Assembly: GCF_009938205.1 (NCBI RefSeq)
Contig: NZ_AP019654.1
Coordinates: 1,612,001 to 1,676,000 of the forward strand
DNA from: Vibrio panuliri
GTDB lineage: Bacteria > Pseudomonadota > Gammaproteobacteria > Enterobacterales > Vibrionaceae
Length of the DNA stretch: 64,000 nucleotides
Direction of reading: 5' to 3'
Position numbers and translations under genes: made by a program. Below are positions 1 to 7,425 of the stretch, piece after piece. How positions within the stretch are numbered: the first letter of the stretch is position 1; each line of letters starts with the position of its first letter. Below the pieces are notes generated by a model. That model saw only the letters and a program-made list of their open reading frames with translations. It was not told where the DNA came from and ran no database searches.

Positions 1-1103
1 ATCATACCTTTAGCATGCAGGTTACCGCCTAATTCGGCCTTGCGTTCTACGTCCGAAATGTCACCATCACCGAAGTGAATGACACAAGAGATACGAGCTG
101 GCTCACCATAAGATTGCGGGTGACCGGAAACATCAATAACAGTTAAGCCATTGACCTGACCAACACATTCCCCTTGAGTTTCAATGATCACTTGGCCATC
201 GAGGATATCTGAACGAGCTCGTTCTGGCAGGTAGGCTTCACGGTAGTACTTAGCGTCAATAGCGGCATCAATGTCGAACTCTGTCAGTTCTTGACTGTTT
301 GACGTCGATAACGACTCAAAGAAAATCGCTAGATACCACATAATATCGAGCGGCATGTAGCGTTGATCTTCGGTCAGTCTCGCGCCAGCTACCATTAGGC
401 GATGAACAGCTTCGGGAGTAAGCGGAGGCAGCTGATTAGTTTGTAGCATCCAGTTGAGATGGCCTAAATAGGTCTCGATGCTTTGTTGTGACAGTGCGAG
501 CTCAAGTTCCACTTCACTATAGAGTGCGAAGCCGTTGTATAAATCGGGTTCGAGATATTCAAGCTCTGCAATTTGATCGCGGTCGCCAACCAACAGCAAT
601 TTGCTTGATACTGGGTAAACGGGCTCTTCAACTGGCAGATTACGTGGATCGGCGTTAATCGCGGTGCCATTACCAGTGAGCAGCGCTGCTTTTAGCATCA
701 ACCAACTGGCAGGATTCGCCAATAGAGCATTGACCGGGATGATGATAAAACCGTTTTGGCACTTCTCGAGCAAGCCTTTGTTGCGTTGAGCAATGTTGCC
801 TTCAATATCACAGCGGTAAGAGCCAAATAATGTTGCCATCGCAATTGACTCAGTAGAAAGAACAGGGTGCGATATTTTGCTTTTAACCACCTGAGCGATT
901 TGCTCACGATAAAACGCATTGTCGGGCGCGTTGAGTACTAAAAGATGGTTAAATCCTTTTAGTGACGTGAATGTATCGATCGTTTGACTGAGTCGAGGTT
1001 GAGCAGAAGCAAAGTCAACGCACGGTAGTGTATTGATAGTATCGATATAGTTATCGTACTCATTGTATTGCGGTGTGACAGCTTGCCATTGTTCTTGGAT
1101 CAT
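1..1103 (-). CDS. LonH/YcbZ-type Lon-family protease, N-terminal 367 residues (runs off window)
   Basis: I translated this from the minus strand. It opens with ATG at 1103 (MIQEQWQAV) and stays open to the window edge, so the C-terminal part is missing. The end of the visible part (QVNGLTVIDVSGHPQSYGEP followed by ISCVIHFGDG) is the start of the Lon proteolytic domain of the YcbZ/LonH group. The Ser-Lys catalytic dyad would lie beyond the window. I see no intact Walker A motif in the visible part, in keeping with the degenerate ATPase region of this group. The gene is divergent from matP, the same neighbourhood as ycbZ-matP in E. coli, which supports the call. Its substrates are not known to me. 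Confidence 0.85.
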   Translation of the reverse strand, partial: MIQEQWQAVTPQYNEYDNYIDTINTLPCVDFASAQPRLSQTIDTFTSLKGFNHLLVLNAPDNAFYREQIAQVVKSKISHPVLSTESIAMATLFGSYRCDIEGNIAQRNKGLLEKCQNGFIIIPVNALLANPASWLMLKAALLTGNGTAINADPRNLPVEEPVYPVSSKLLLVGDRDQIAELEYLEPDLYNGFALYSEVELELALSQQSIETYLGHLNWMLQTNQLPPLTPEAVHRLMVAGARLTEDQRYMPLDIMWYLAIFFESLSTSNSQELTEFDIDAAIDAKYYREAYLPERARSDILDGQVIIETQGECVGQVNGLTVIDVSGHPQSYGEPARISCVIHFGDGDISDVERKAELGGNLHAKGM

Positions 1104-1295
1104 CTAAAACATTCATTTATGCAAAAAGGTGACAAATTATATAGGAAAAGTCACTTGTCATATAGCGTAGATATTAAAACCTGAGTGATTTTGAACACTT
1201 GATAATCGATCTGAGTCGCTATTTCAGTGGTTGTTGATTGTGAAAAGGCGTGGTTTGGGTTACGCTGTCACCAGTAGACTAACGGGTGATATAAA

Positions 1296-1745
1296 ATGAA
1301 ATATCAGCAACTTGAAAACTTAGAATGCGGCTGGAAGTGGAAGTACCTTATCAAGAAATGGAAAGAGGGAGAGAAAATCACTCGCCATATTGATAGTAGC
1401 GAAGACAAAGTCGCGGTTGAGCAGCTTGTAAAACTTGAGCATGAGCCTACACGAGTGCTTGAGTGGATCGAAGAGAATATGTCGCTTGAACTCGACAATA
1501 AGCTAAAACAAGCGATACGAGCGAAACGTAAGCGTCACTTCAACGCGGAGCAGATCCATACTAAGAAGAAATCGATCGATCTCGATTATCGAGTATGGGA
1601 AAAACTGTCATATCGCGCTAACGAGTTAGGCTGCACGTTATCTGACGCGATCGAGTATCTGCTCTCAGAGGCATCTCGCAGTGAGAAAGCGTCTAAGACC
1701 GTATCAAGTTTGAAAGAAGATTTAAGTAAATTGTTATCTGATTAA
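1296..1745 (+). CDS. matP: Macrodomain Ter protein MatP
   Basis: The product has 149 residues, the usual MatP length. It matches the family throughout: an N-terminal helical part starting MKYQQLENLECGWKWKYL, a central basic segment (RAKRKRHFNAEQIHTKKKSI), then a C-terminal ribbon-helix-helix part (IDLDYRVWEKLSYRA) and a coiled-coil tail. MatP dimers bind matS sites in the terminus region, compact the Ter macrodomain and tether sister termini to the division machinery. I found no matS site in this window, though I did not search exhaustively. The gene is divergent from the lonH-like gene and is followed 9 bases later by a small membrane-protein gene. Confidence 0.96.
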   Translation: MKYQQLENLECGWKWKYLIKKWKEGEKITRHIDSSEDKVAVEQLVKLEHEPTRVLEWIEENMSLELDNKLKQAIRAKRKRHFNAEQIHTKKKSIDLDYRVWEKLSYRANELGCTLSDAIEYLLSEASRSEKASKTVSSLKEDLSKLLSD

Positions 1746-1754
1746 GGAAGCAAG

Positions 1755-2066
1755 ATGCTATATGTCATTATCATTGCAGCCCTTGTGATTTTTTGGCTGG
1801 TAGCCGTTGATCGGCCGGTGCTGAAAGTTGTTTTTAAACAAGGGCATATCGAGAAAATCAAAGGGCATTTCCCCAATAAGTTTCAACATAATGTTCAGGA
1901 AATTGGTGAACGCAATCCTTTTGATGGAGAGATGAAGGTCTACCAATTGCGTACTGGACCAAAGTTAGTGTTCTCCAAGCAAGTACCTAAAAAAGTTCAG
2001 CAACGCATTCGCAATGTCTTCCCACATCAAGGCTTTAGCTCAAAATCAGGCAAAAAAGCAGGGTAA
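1755..2066 (+). CDS. DUF3634-like small membrane-anchored protein
   Basis: This 103-residue protein has one N-terminal hydrophobic segment (residues 1-17, MLYVIIIAALVIFWLVA) and then a basic soluble part. It resembles the DUF3634 family of Vibrionaceae, which has no known function. The ATG follows AAGGAAGCAAG, a good ribosome-binding site, and the gene starts 9 bases after matP, so the two are probably co-transcribed. A strong terminator follows about 20 bases downstream. The family name is from memory; the single-pass topology is read from the sequence. Confidence 0.75.
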   Translation: MLYVIIIAALVIFWLVAVDRPVLKVVFKQGHIEKIKGHFPNKFQHNVQEIGERNPFDGEMKVYQLRTGPKLVFSKQVPKKVQQRIRNVFPHQGFSSKSGKKAG

Positions 2067-2085
2067 AGACGAAGGATATAGAATC

Positions 2086-2134
2086 GCGCTCCTTAATAAC
2101 ATCATCGTTATGTTAAATAAGGGCGCGTTTTTTT
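2086..2134 (+). terminator. Rho-independent terminator of the matP operon
   Basis: A long imperfect stem (GCGCTCCTTAATAACAT pairing with ATGTTAAATAAGGGCGC) closes a short loop and is followed directly by seven Ts. It lies just after the DUF3634-like stop codon. Confidence 0.85.
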
Positions 2135-2987
2135 GTATCTGCATCAAGCAGGTGTTCTCTGCTAGGTTGGTTAAAGCTGATTCACACCAAAAATGACCAT
2201 GGTAGTGACCGCGTAACATTATCAAATTTTAATGCCCATCAGTAAATAACCTATAAGAATCAGTGTATAAGATATTCTATTGAACTTAGTCAAACCAGGA
2301 AAAAGACCAAACAAGACAAAAAAGAGCCAGTAAAATCTATGTGTAGATGTTCAATAGGATTTAGCTAAACCAAAGTTCTGAGCCTGTTGTTTACTGTGGC
2401 AGCGAAGTTGTGGTTGCGCAGACTAGAATGATCATTGACAAGATGACGCTACGAAATGTGGCAGCGCCAAAATAGCTTTAGCTTATTGAGAATGACAACA
2501 AGGGTTACATACAGATAGTTTCATGTCAGAAAACAAAAAGATAATGTTGCCGCCGGTAACCGAAAGAACTCTAATTCGAAAGAGCCATAAAGACACGCAA
2601 AATTAAACAAGCAGCCACAACTTAAACATATGCTAGTTAGAGAAGATAGAGAAAAGGCATTAATCGGTTTAGCGCTCGATAAATCTAAAACCTACGAAGG
2701 CCAACAAGCATGGGCAAAGCATTGCAAAAAAGTTTAATGGGCTTGGATTATCTGGAATATCAATGATTTGTGGCGGATTGGCGTTAGTGATTTCGAGCCC
2801 TGTAAAAGCATTATCACAGTGCGCATTATGTATATTATGTTAAATTAACTGTAAGCGAGCTTGAAATCTACGCTTGCTTAGCCCACTTTCCCCTTGGATT
2901 CGCTCAGAATGACTTAACATAATTGATTTACCATAAAATACTTAATAATCATATTTACTATCTATCGATATTAACTCTGATTATTAA
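2135..2987. other. About 850 bp without a convincing gene
   Basis: No reading frame here looks like a real gene. The longest tidy frame is a 35-codon ATG ORF at 2630-2737 (MLVREDREKALIGLALDKSK at its start). It lacks a clear ribosome-binding site and I do not recognise it; it could be the remnant of a decayed gene. There are short repeats: CTATTGAAC at 2277-2285 with its inverse at 2349-2357, and a direct repeat TGTGGCAGCG at 2395-2404 and 2457-2466. The stretch is AT-rich and stop-rich in all frames. I see no tRNA, transposase or CRISPR signature. Confidence 0.5.
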
Positions 2988-3016
2988 GCGTTGCTAAATG
3001 GTCTATTTAGCAACGC
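2988..3016 (-). terminator. Terminator of the small membrane-protein gene
   Basis: A perfect 12-bp stem GCGTTGCTAAAT / ATTTAGCAACGC encloses a 5-base loop. It lies four bases beyond the stop of the minus-strand gene, and on that strand it runs into TTAATAAT. The T run is short, so the call is moderately strong. Confidence 0.65.
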
Positions 3017-3019
3017 AGT

Positions 3020-3367
3020 TTATTCAAAAGATAAAACGACGGAGATTGTTTGCTGCTGACTATTGGTCAGTAATAGCGTCAGCTTTGGATTAAAAGGTAT
3101 TTGCCAAGCGTGTTGCTTTCCATCTTGTTTATCTATCTCTTGAATTCTCCATCCTGTTGCTTGTGTCTCTAGCAATAACATTTCGTCTGTTTTGGTCGCT
3201 TCAAATGTTGCGCCATTAACTTTAAAGCTACAAGTTTTTTGCCCTGTACAATCGATATTGATGTCACCTTGATACGTAAATGTGCGCCAGAAAAACGCCA
3301 CAATTAGTAGTGTTAACATGATGATTATTTGAACAAAACGCCCTTTAGTGAGTTTTTGAGCTGCCAT
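3020..3367 (-). CDS. Uncharacterised single-pass membrane protein beside ccoN
   Basis: Starting at ATG 3367 (MAAQKLTKG) the protein has 115 residues. A TTG eight codons upstream is possible but less likely. It has a short basic N-terminus, one membrane helix (IIIMLTLLIVAFFWRTF) and an external domain of about 85 residues with two cysteines (DCTGQKTCSF) that could form a disulfide. I do not recognise the family. It is divergent from the cbb3 oxidase operon, so the two share a promoter region. A role in respiration is only a guess from position. Confidence 0.7.
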   Translation of the reverse strand: MAAQKLTKGRFVQIIIMLTLLIVAFFWRTFTYQGDINIDCTGQKTCSFKVNGATFEATKTDEMLLLETQATGWRIQEIDKQDGKQHAWQIPFNPKLTLLLTNSQQQTISVVLSFE

Positions 3368-3626
3368 TTTGCTGTCTACTCCGTGTAACAAACTTCAAAG
3401 TTTTAAAATAAATGCCCAAATCCAGACCAAGAGTAAGGTTACTTCCCTGTCATTAAAATGTTAATTGAAGTATTATTTGGTGCTGAAAATGCCACTTTTA
3501 TTAAAAATCGCTAAGAATATTTAACCTCACTCGTGAGTCAAGTATATCAAAGTCATTTTGGGTGGCATTACGACATGTGTCGTGTTGGAAGTAAAGTGTA
3601 GTAATTAGAATTGGAAGCATGCAAAT
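3368..3626. promoter_or_regulatory. Divergent promoter region upstream of ccoN
   Basis: This 259-bp AT-rich intergenic region separates the minus-strand membrane gene from ccoN. It holds a degenerate FNR-like site around 3540 (GTCAAGTATATCAA, with only the right half matching ATCAA), an inverted repeat CTCAC-TC-GTGAG at 3526-3537, and ACGACA-TG-TGTCGT at 3570-3583. None is a textbook operator. cbb3 operons are usually controlled by FNR- or ArcA-type regulators, so one of these may be used. Confidence 0.4.
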
Positions 3627-5054
3627 ATGAGCCAAGAAAAGCAGCTTGAACAAAACTACAACTATACCGTCGTTCGTCAATTTACTTTAGTGACTATCCT
3701 CTGGGGTATTGTCGGGATGGCAGTTGGTGTTTTGATCGCCGCTCAACTAGTATGGCCACAGTTAAACTTTGATACACCGTGGCTGACGTACAGTCGTTTA
3801 CGTCCTCTGCATACTAATGCGGTTATTTTTGCGTTTGGTACCAGTGCTCTGTTCGCAACATCTTATTATGTTGTGCAGCGTACCTGTCAGACGCGTCTAT
3901 TTGGTGGCCCTCTTGTCCCATTTACATTCTGGGGCTGGCAAGCAATTATCCTTGCCGCCGCGATTACTCTGCCTTTGGGTTATACCTCAGGTAAAGAGTA
4001 CGCAGAATTAGAATGGCCTATCGATATCGCTATCGCTGTGGTTTGGGTGTCGTACGCGATAGTGTTCTTTGGAACCCTGATTAAACGTAACACGTCCCAC
4101 ATTTACGTAGCGAACTGGTTTTTCGGTGCATTTATTATCACCGTAGCCGTTCTGCACATCGTAAACAGTATGGCGATTCCTGTTAGTGCTGGTAAATCTT
4201 ATTCGATTTATGCAGGAGCCGTGGATGCCATGGTTCAATGGTGGTACGGACACAATGCGGTAGGTTTCCTTTTGACTGCTGGTTTCCTAGGTATGATGTA
4301 CTATTTCGTACCTAAGCAAGCCGAGCGCCCTGTTTACTCTTACCGTCTCTCTATCGTTCACTTTTGGGCGTTAGTTTCTTTATACATCTGGGCAGGCCCT
4401 CACCACTTACATTACACCGCGTTACCAGATTGGACTCAGTCTCTTGGTATGGTGATGTCTTTGGTTCTTTTCGCACCATCTTGGGGTGGCATGATCAACG
4501 GTATCATGACGCTATCTGGTGCATGGCATAAACTCCGTTATGACCCTATCCTGCGTTTCTTAATCGTATCCCTATCTTTCTACGGCATGTCGACTTTTGA
4601 AGGTCCTATGATGTCGATTAAGACGGTTAACGCACTCTCGCACTATACGGATTGGACGATCGGTCACGTTCACTCTGGTGCATTGGGTTGGGTAGCTATG
4701 GTTTCCATCGGTTCTGTTTATCACTTGATCCCTCGCCTATTTGGTCAAGAGCGCATGTACTCTGTTGGTATGATCAACGCTCACTTCTGGCTAGCAACTA
4801 TCGGTACTGTACTTTACATCGTCGCGATGTGGATCTCTGGTGTAATGCAAGGCTTGATGTGGCGCGCGGTTAACTCAGACGGTACGTTAACGTACAGCTT
4901 TGTAGAATCTGTGCAAGCGTCTTACCCGTTCTATACCGTGCGTTTTATTGGTGGCTTTATTTTCTTAGCTGGTATGTTCCTAATGGCATATAACGCTTAC
5001 AAGACCATCACAGCACCCAAGTATAGCTTGAAAGCTATCGAGCAACCGGCATAA
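3627..5054 (+). CDS. ccoN: cbb3-type cytochrome c oxidase subunit I (CcoN)
   Basis: CcoN is the catalytic subunit of the high-affinity cbb3 terminal oxidase in the inner membrane. It reduces O2 at a heme b3/CuB site. The 475-residue product is full length for the family and is a multi-pass protein. Conserved heme and copper histidine segments are visible: [13 protein letters not shown] near residue 60, [10 protein letters not shown] near 207, [13 protein letters not shown] near 257 and [13 protein letters not shown] near 343. It is the first gene of ccoNOQP, followed after 12 bases by ccoO. cbb3 oxidases support respiration at low oxygen. Confidence 0.98.
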   Translation: MSQEKQLEQNYNYTVVRQFTLVTILWGIVGMAVGVLIAAQLVWPQLNFDTPWLTYSRLRPLHTNAVIFAFGTSALFATSYYVVQRTCQTRLFGGPLVPFTFWGWQAIILAAAITLPLGYTSGKEYAELEWPIDIAIAVVWVSYAIVFFGTLIKRNTSHIYVANWFFGAFIITVAVLHIVNSMAIPVSAGKSYSIYAGAVDAMVQWWYGHNAVGFLLTAGFLGMMYYFVPKQAERPVYSYRLSIVHFWALVSLYIWAGPHHLHYTALPDWTQSLGMVMSLVLFAPSWGGMINGIMTLSGAWHKLRYDPILRFLIVSLSFYGMSTFEGPMMSIKTVNALSHYTDWTIGHVHSGALGWVAMVSIGSVYHLIPRLFGQERMYSVGMINAHFWLATIGTVLYIVAMWISGVMQGLMWRAVNSDGTLTYSFVESVQASYPFYTVRFIGGFIFLAGMFLMAYNAYKTITAPKYSLKAIEQPA

Positions 5055-5066
5055 GGAGATTTAAGA

Positions 5067-5687
5067 ATGAGTTCAAATTCTAACAATCGCCATGAAGTTG
5101 TCGAACGTAATGTCGGTTTACTTGCGATTTTGATTGTATTCGCGATCAGTTTAGGCGCGCTTGTAGAAATCACACCACTGATTTTCCAAAAACAAACCAC
5201 TGAGCCAGTTGAGAACTTGCGTGCTTATACTGCGCTTGAAATGGAAGGCCGTGACGTATACATCCGCGAAGGTTGTAACACTTGTCATAGCCAAATGATT
5301 CGTCCTTTCCGTTCTGAAACTGAACGCTATGGTCACTACTCTGTCGCGGGTGAAAGCGTTTGGGAACATCCATTCCTATGGGGTTCAAAACGTACTGGTC
5401 CAGATCTCGCTCGTGTGGGTGGTCGTTATTCCGATGAATGGCACCGTGTGCACTTGATTGACCCGCGTGAATTGGTACCAGAATCAAACATGCCTGGCTT
5501 CCCATGGCTAGCAGAAAACGTTTTAGATGGGAAAGATACTCAGAAGAAACTCCAACTGTTCCGTGATCAGTTTGGCGTTCCTTACACCGATGAGCAAATC
5601 GCAAATGCGGCTAAAGACGTAGAAGGTAAAACGGAGATGGATGCCATCATCGCTTACCTACAATCGCTTGGTCATGCAATGAAGTAA
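5067..5687 (+). CDS. ccoO: cbb3-type cytochrome c oxidase subunit II (CcoO)
   Basis: CcoO is the membrane-anchored mono-heme cytochrome c subunit that passes electrons to CcoN. The 206-residue protein has an N-terminal membrane helix ([18 protein letters not shown]) and one heme c motif, CNTCH (residues 70-74 or so), in [15 protein letters not shown] distal Met ligand is plausible in [10 protein letters not shown]. The ATG follows AAGGAGATTTAAGA, a strong ribosome-binding site. It lies between ccoN and ccoQ in the usual order. Confidence 0.98.
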   Translation: MSSNSNNRHEVVERNVGLLAILIVFAISLGALVEITPLIFQKQTTEPVENLRAYTALEMEGRDVYIREGCNTCHSQMIRPFRSETERYGHYSVAGESVWEHPFLWGSKRTGPDLARVGGRYSDEWHRVHLIDPRELVPESNMPGFPWLAENVLDGKDTQKKLQLFRDQFGVPYTDEQIANAAKDVEGKTEMDAIIAYLQSLGHAMK

Positions 5688-5697
5688 GGAGCATATT

Positions 5698-5871
5698 ATG
5701 GATATCGGTACTATTCACAGTATTTGGACCATAGTGCTTTTCGTCAGCTTTATAGGTGTGGTTTGGTGGGCTTACGGAAAAAGTCGTAAAGCTCGCTTTG
5801 ATGAAGCCGCTAACCTTGTTTTTGCTGATGAGGAGCAAACGCCCAAGAAAGATCAAGGAGTGACTAAATAA
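5698..5871 (+). CDS. ccoQ: cbb3-type oxidase small subunit CcoQ
   Basis: A short gene of 57 codons translated here by hand: MDIGTIHSIWTIVLFVSFIG followed by VVWWAYGKSRKARFDEAANL and an acidic-then-basic tail. It has a single membrane helix followed by a cytoplasmic tail, typical of CcoQ, which stabilises the oxidase complex. The ATG follows AAGGAGCATATT. Its TAA stop overlaps the ccoP ATG by one base (TAATG), so the two are translationally coupled. Its position between ccoO and ccoP is diagnostic. Confidence 0.95.
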   Translation: MDIGTIHSIWTIVLFVSFIGVVWWAYGKSRKARFDEAANLVFADEEQTPKKDQGVTK

Positions 5872-6848
5872 TGACGACATTTTGGAGTCTTTGGATAATC
5901 ATTATCACAGTCGGCACTTTGCTTGGCTGTGCAGCACTTCTTTACTGGTGCCTAAAAGATAAGATGGGCGTAGAAGAAGGTGCTGACATGGGACACGAGT
6001 ACGATGGTATTCGTGAACTGAACAACCCTTTACCGAAATGGTGGACCTACCTATTCGTCGGTACATTTATATTTGCTGCGATTTACCTTGCTCTTTACCC
6101 AGGGCTAGGTAACTTCAAAGGCTTTCTAGGTTGGCAGAGTTCAAACCAAACGGTTCGTTCTTTGGCTGAATCTAAGGCAGCCATTGAAGGTGCGCAGGAA
6201 AATAAACAGCTCGATCAATATGCTAAAGAGCTTGATGACGCCGATGCGTACTTTGGTGAGGCGTTCCGTCGCCTTGCATACGTTGATGGTACGGAAGAGT
6301 TAAAGTCAATTCCTGACATTGCTCAAGACCCTGAAGCAATTAAAGTAGGCCAGCGTTTGTTCCTACAAAACTGTTCTCAGTGTCACGGCTCAGATGCGCG
6401 TGGTCAAACTGGCTTCCCTAACCTTGCGGACAATGCGTGGTTATATGGTGGTGAGCCACAGGCGATTGTAACGACGGTTATGCAAGGTCGTATCGGTCAA
6501 ATGCCGGGTTGGCAAGCGGCTCTCGGTGAGCAAGGCGTGAAAGAAGTTGTTAGCTACACGCTGAGCCTTTCTGGACGTTCCGTGAATGCTAAAGAGGCAG
6601 AAGCAGGTAAAGCACGATTTGTTGTTTGTGCGGCCTGTCATGGTACAGATGGCAAGGGTAACCCTGCTGTTGGTGCTCCTGACCTAACTGATCAATACTG
6701 GCTATTTGGTGGCAGCCGTGCCGCTGTGACTGAAACCGTAATGAACGGTCGCTCAGGTGTGATGCCTGCGTGGAAAGACATATTGGGCGAAGATAAAGTT
6801 CAACTTGTTTCTGCGTATGTGTGGAGTTTAAGTAACTCAGAGAAATAG
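5871..6848 (+). CDS. ccoP: cbb3-type cytochrome c oxidase subunit III, di-heme (CcoP)
   Basis: CcoP is the di-heme cytochrome c subunit that takes electrons from soluble cytochromes. The 325-residue protein has two N-terminal membrane helices (about 5-27 and 58-78), as in the FixP type with an extra N-terminal helix, and then two periplasmic heme c domains. The CxxCH motifs are CSQCH near residue 168 and CAACH near 254. A Met-rich segment such as GQMPGW follows the first motif and GVMPAW the second, consistent with axial Met ligands. It is the last structural gene of ccoNOQP. Confidence 0.98.
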   Translation: MTTFWSLWIIIITVGTLLGCAALLYWCLKDKMGVEEGADMGHEYDGIRELNNPLPKWWTYLFVGTFIFAAIYLALYPGLGNFKGFLGWQSSNQTVRSLAESKAAIEGAQENKQLDQYAKELDDADAYFGEAFRRLAYVDGTEELKSIPDIAQDPEAIKVGQRLFLQNCSQCHGSDARGQTGFPNLADNAWLYGGEPQAIVTTVMQGRIGQMPGWQAALGEQGVKEVVSYTLSLSGRSVNAKEAEAGKARFVVCAACHGTDGKGNPAVGAPDLTDQYWLFGGSRAAVTETVMNGRSGVMPAWKDILGEDKVQLVSAYVWSLSNSEK

Positions 6849-6866
6849 CAACGCCTTTAGTAACTC

Positions 6867-6890
6867 ACAGCCCCTTTTCTAAGGGGCTGT
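6867..6890 (+). terminator. Hairpin between ccoP and ccoH, possible partial terminator
   Basis: A 10-bp perfect stem ACAGCCCCTT / AAGGGGCTGT with a 4-base loop lies 18 bases after ccoP. It is not followed by a tight T run (CATTTCACTCGATTTTT). It may act as an attenuator or 3'-end stabiliser that gives more oxidase subunits than assembly factors. Confidence 0.6.
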
Positions 6891-6938
6891 CATTTCACTC
6901 GATTTTTCCTAACTTTATTTTCATTTGAGAACTTTTTT

Positions 6939-7418
6939 ATGGTAAAGCCTTGGTATAAGCAGTTCTGGCCGTGGTTCCTTATTATCCTACCTCTCACCGT
7001 AGTGGTATGGACGATTATTACGGTGGTGATATTTTCCCAAAACTCCGTCTCTTTAGTCACTGAGGATTACTATAAAAAAGGGAAAGGAATTAACATCGAT
7101 ATTTCTAAGCTCAAAGTTGCTGAGCAACTAGAGCTAAAAGCCCGCGTACAATCGCAGGGTAACGATATTCTGATTCAGTTTGATAAAGGCAAAATGGAGC
7201 ACTTCCCTGCACTCTCTGCGATGTTTGCCCATCGCACATTGCCTGATCAAGATTTTCATCGTCTAATCACATCAGATGCGTCCGGAAACTACCGTGTGGC
7301 ATTGGATGAGTCACTGCAAGGACCGTGGTTTATTGAGCTAACTCCCCACGATAAGTCTTGGTTAATTCAAGGCCGTGTAAACTTTCCTTCTGAGTCAGCT
7401 ACCGTATTAATGGAATAA
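6939..7418 (+). CDS. ccoH: FixH/CcoH family cbb3 oxidase assembly protein
   Basis: This 159-residue protein has one N-terminal membrane helix (FWPWFLIILPLTVVVWTIIT) and then a periplasmic domain. It carries the family signature VTEDYYKKGKGINIDISK just after the membrane. CcoH is a small integral protein that stays with the oxidase during assembly and works with the copper pump CcoI. It lies between ccoP and ccoI, and the next gene begins 7 bases downstream. There is no ccoG gene between ccoP and ccoH, unlike in alphaproteobacterial ccoGHIS operons. Confidence 0.92.
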   Translation: MVKPWYKQFWPWFLIILPLTVVVWTIITVVIFSQNSVSLVTEDYYKKGKGINIDISKLKVAEQLELKARVQSQGNDILIQFDKGKMEHFPALSAMFAHRTLPDQDFHRLITSDASGNYRVALDESLQGPWFIELTPHDKSWLIQGRVNFPSESATVLME

Positions 7419-7425
7419 AACGATT

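Noticed and set aside
2630..2737. 35-codon ORF in the gap after the matP operon
   Set aside because: Frame is tidy, but there is no ribosome site and no family that I recognise. Kept as a remark on the region, not as a gene.
5170..5604. Minus-strand ORF of 144 codons inside ccoO
   Set aside because: It is the antisense of conserved cytochrome c sequence, so I regard it as a shadow.
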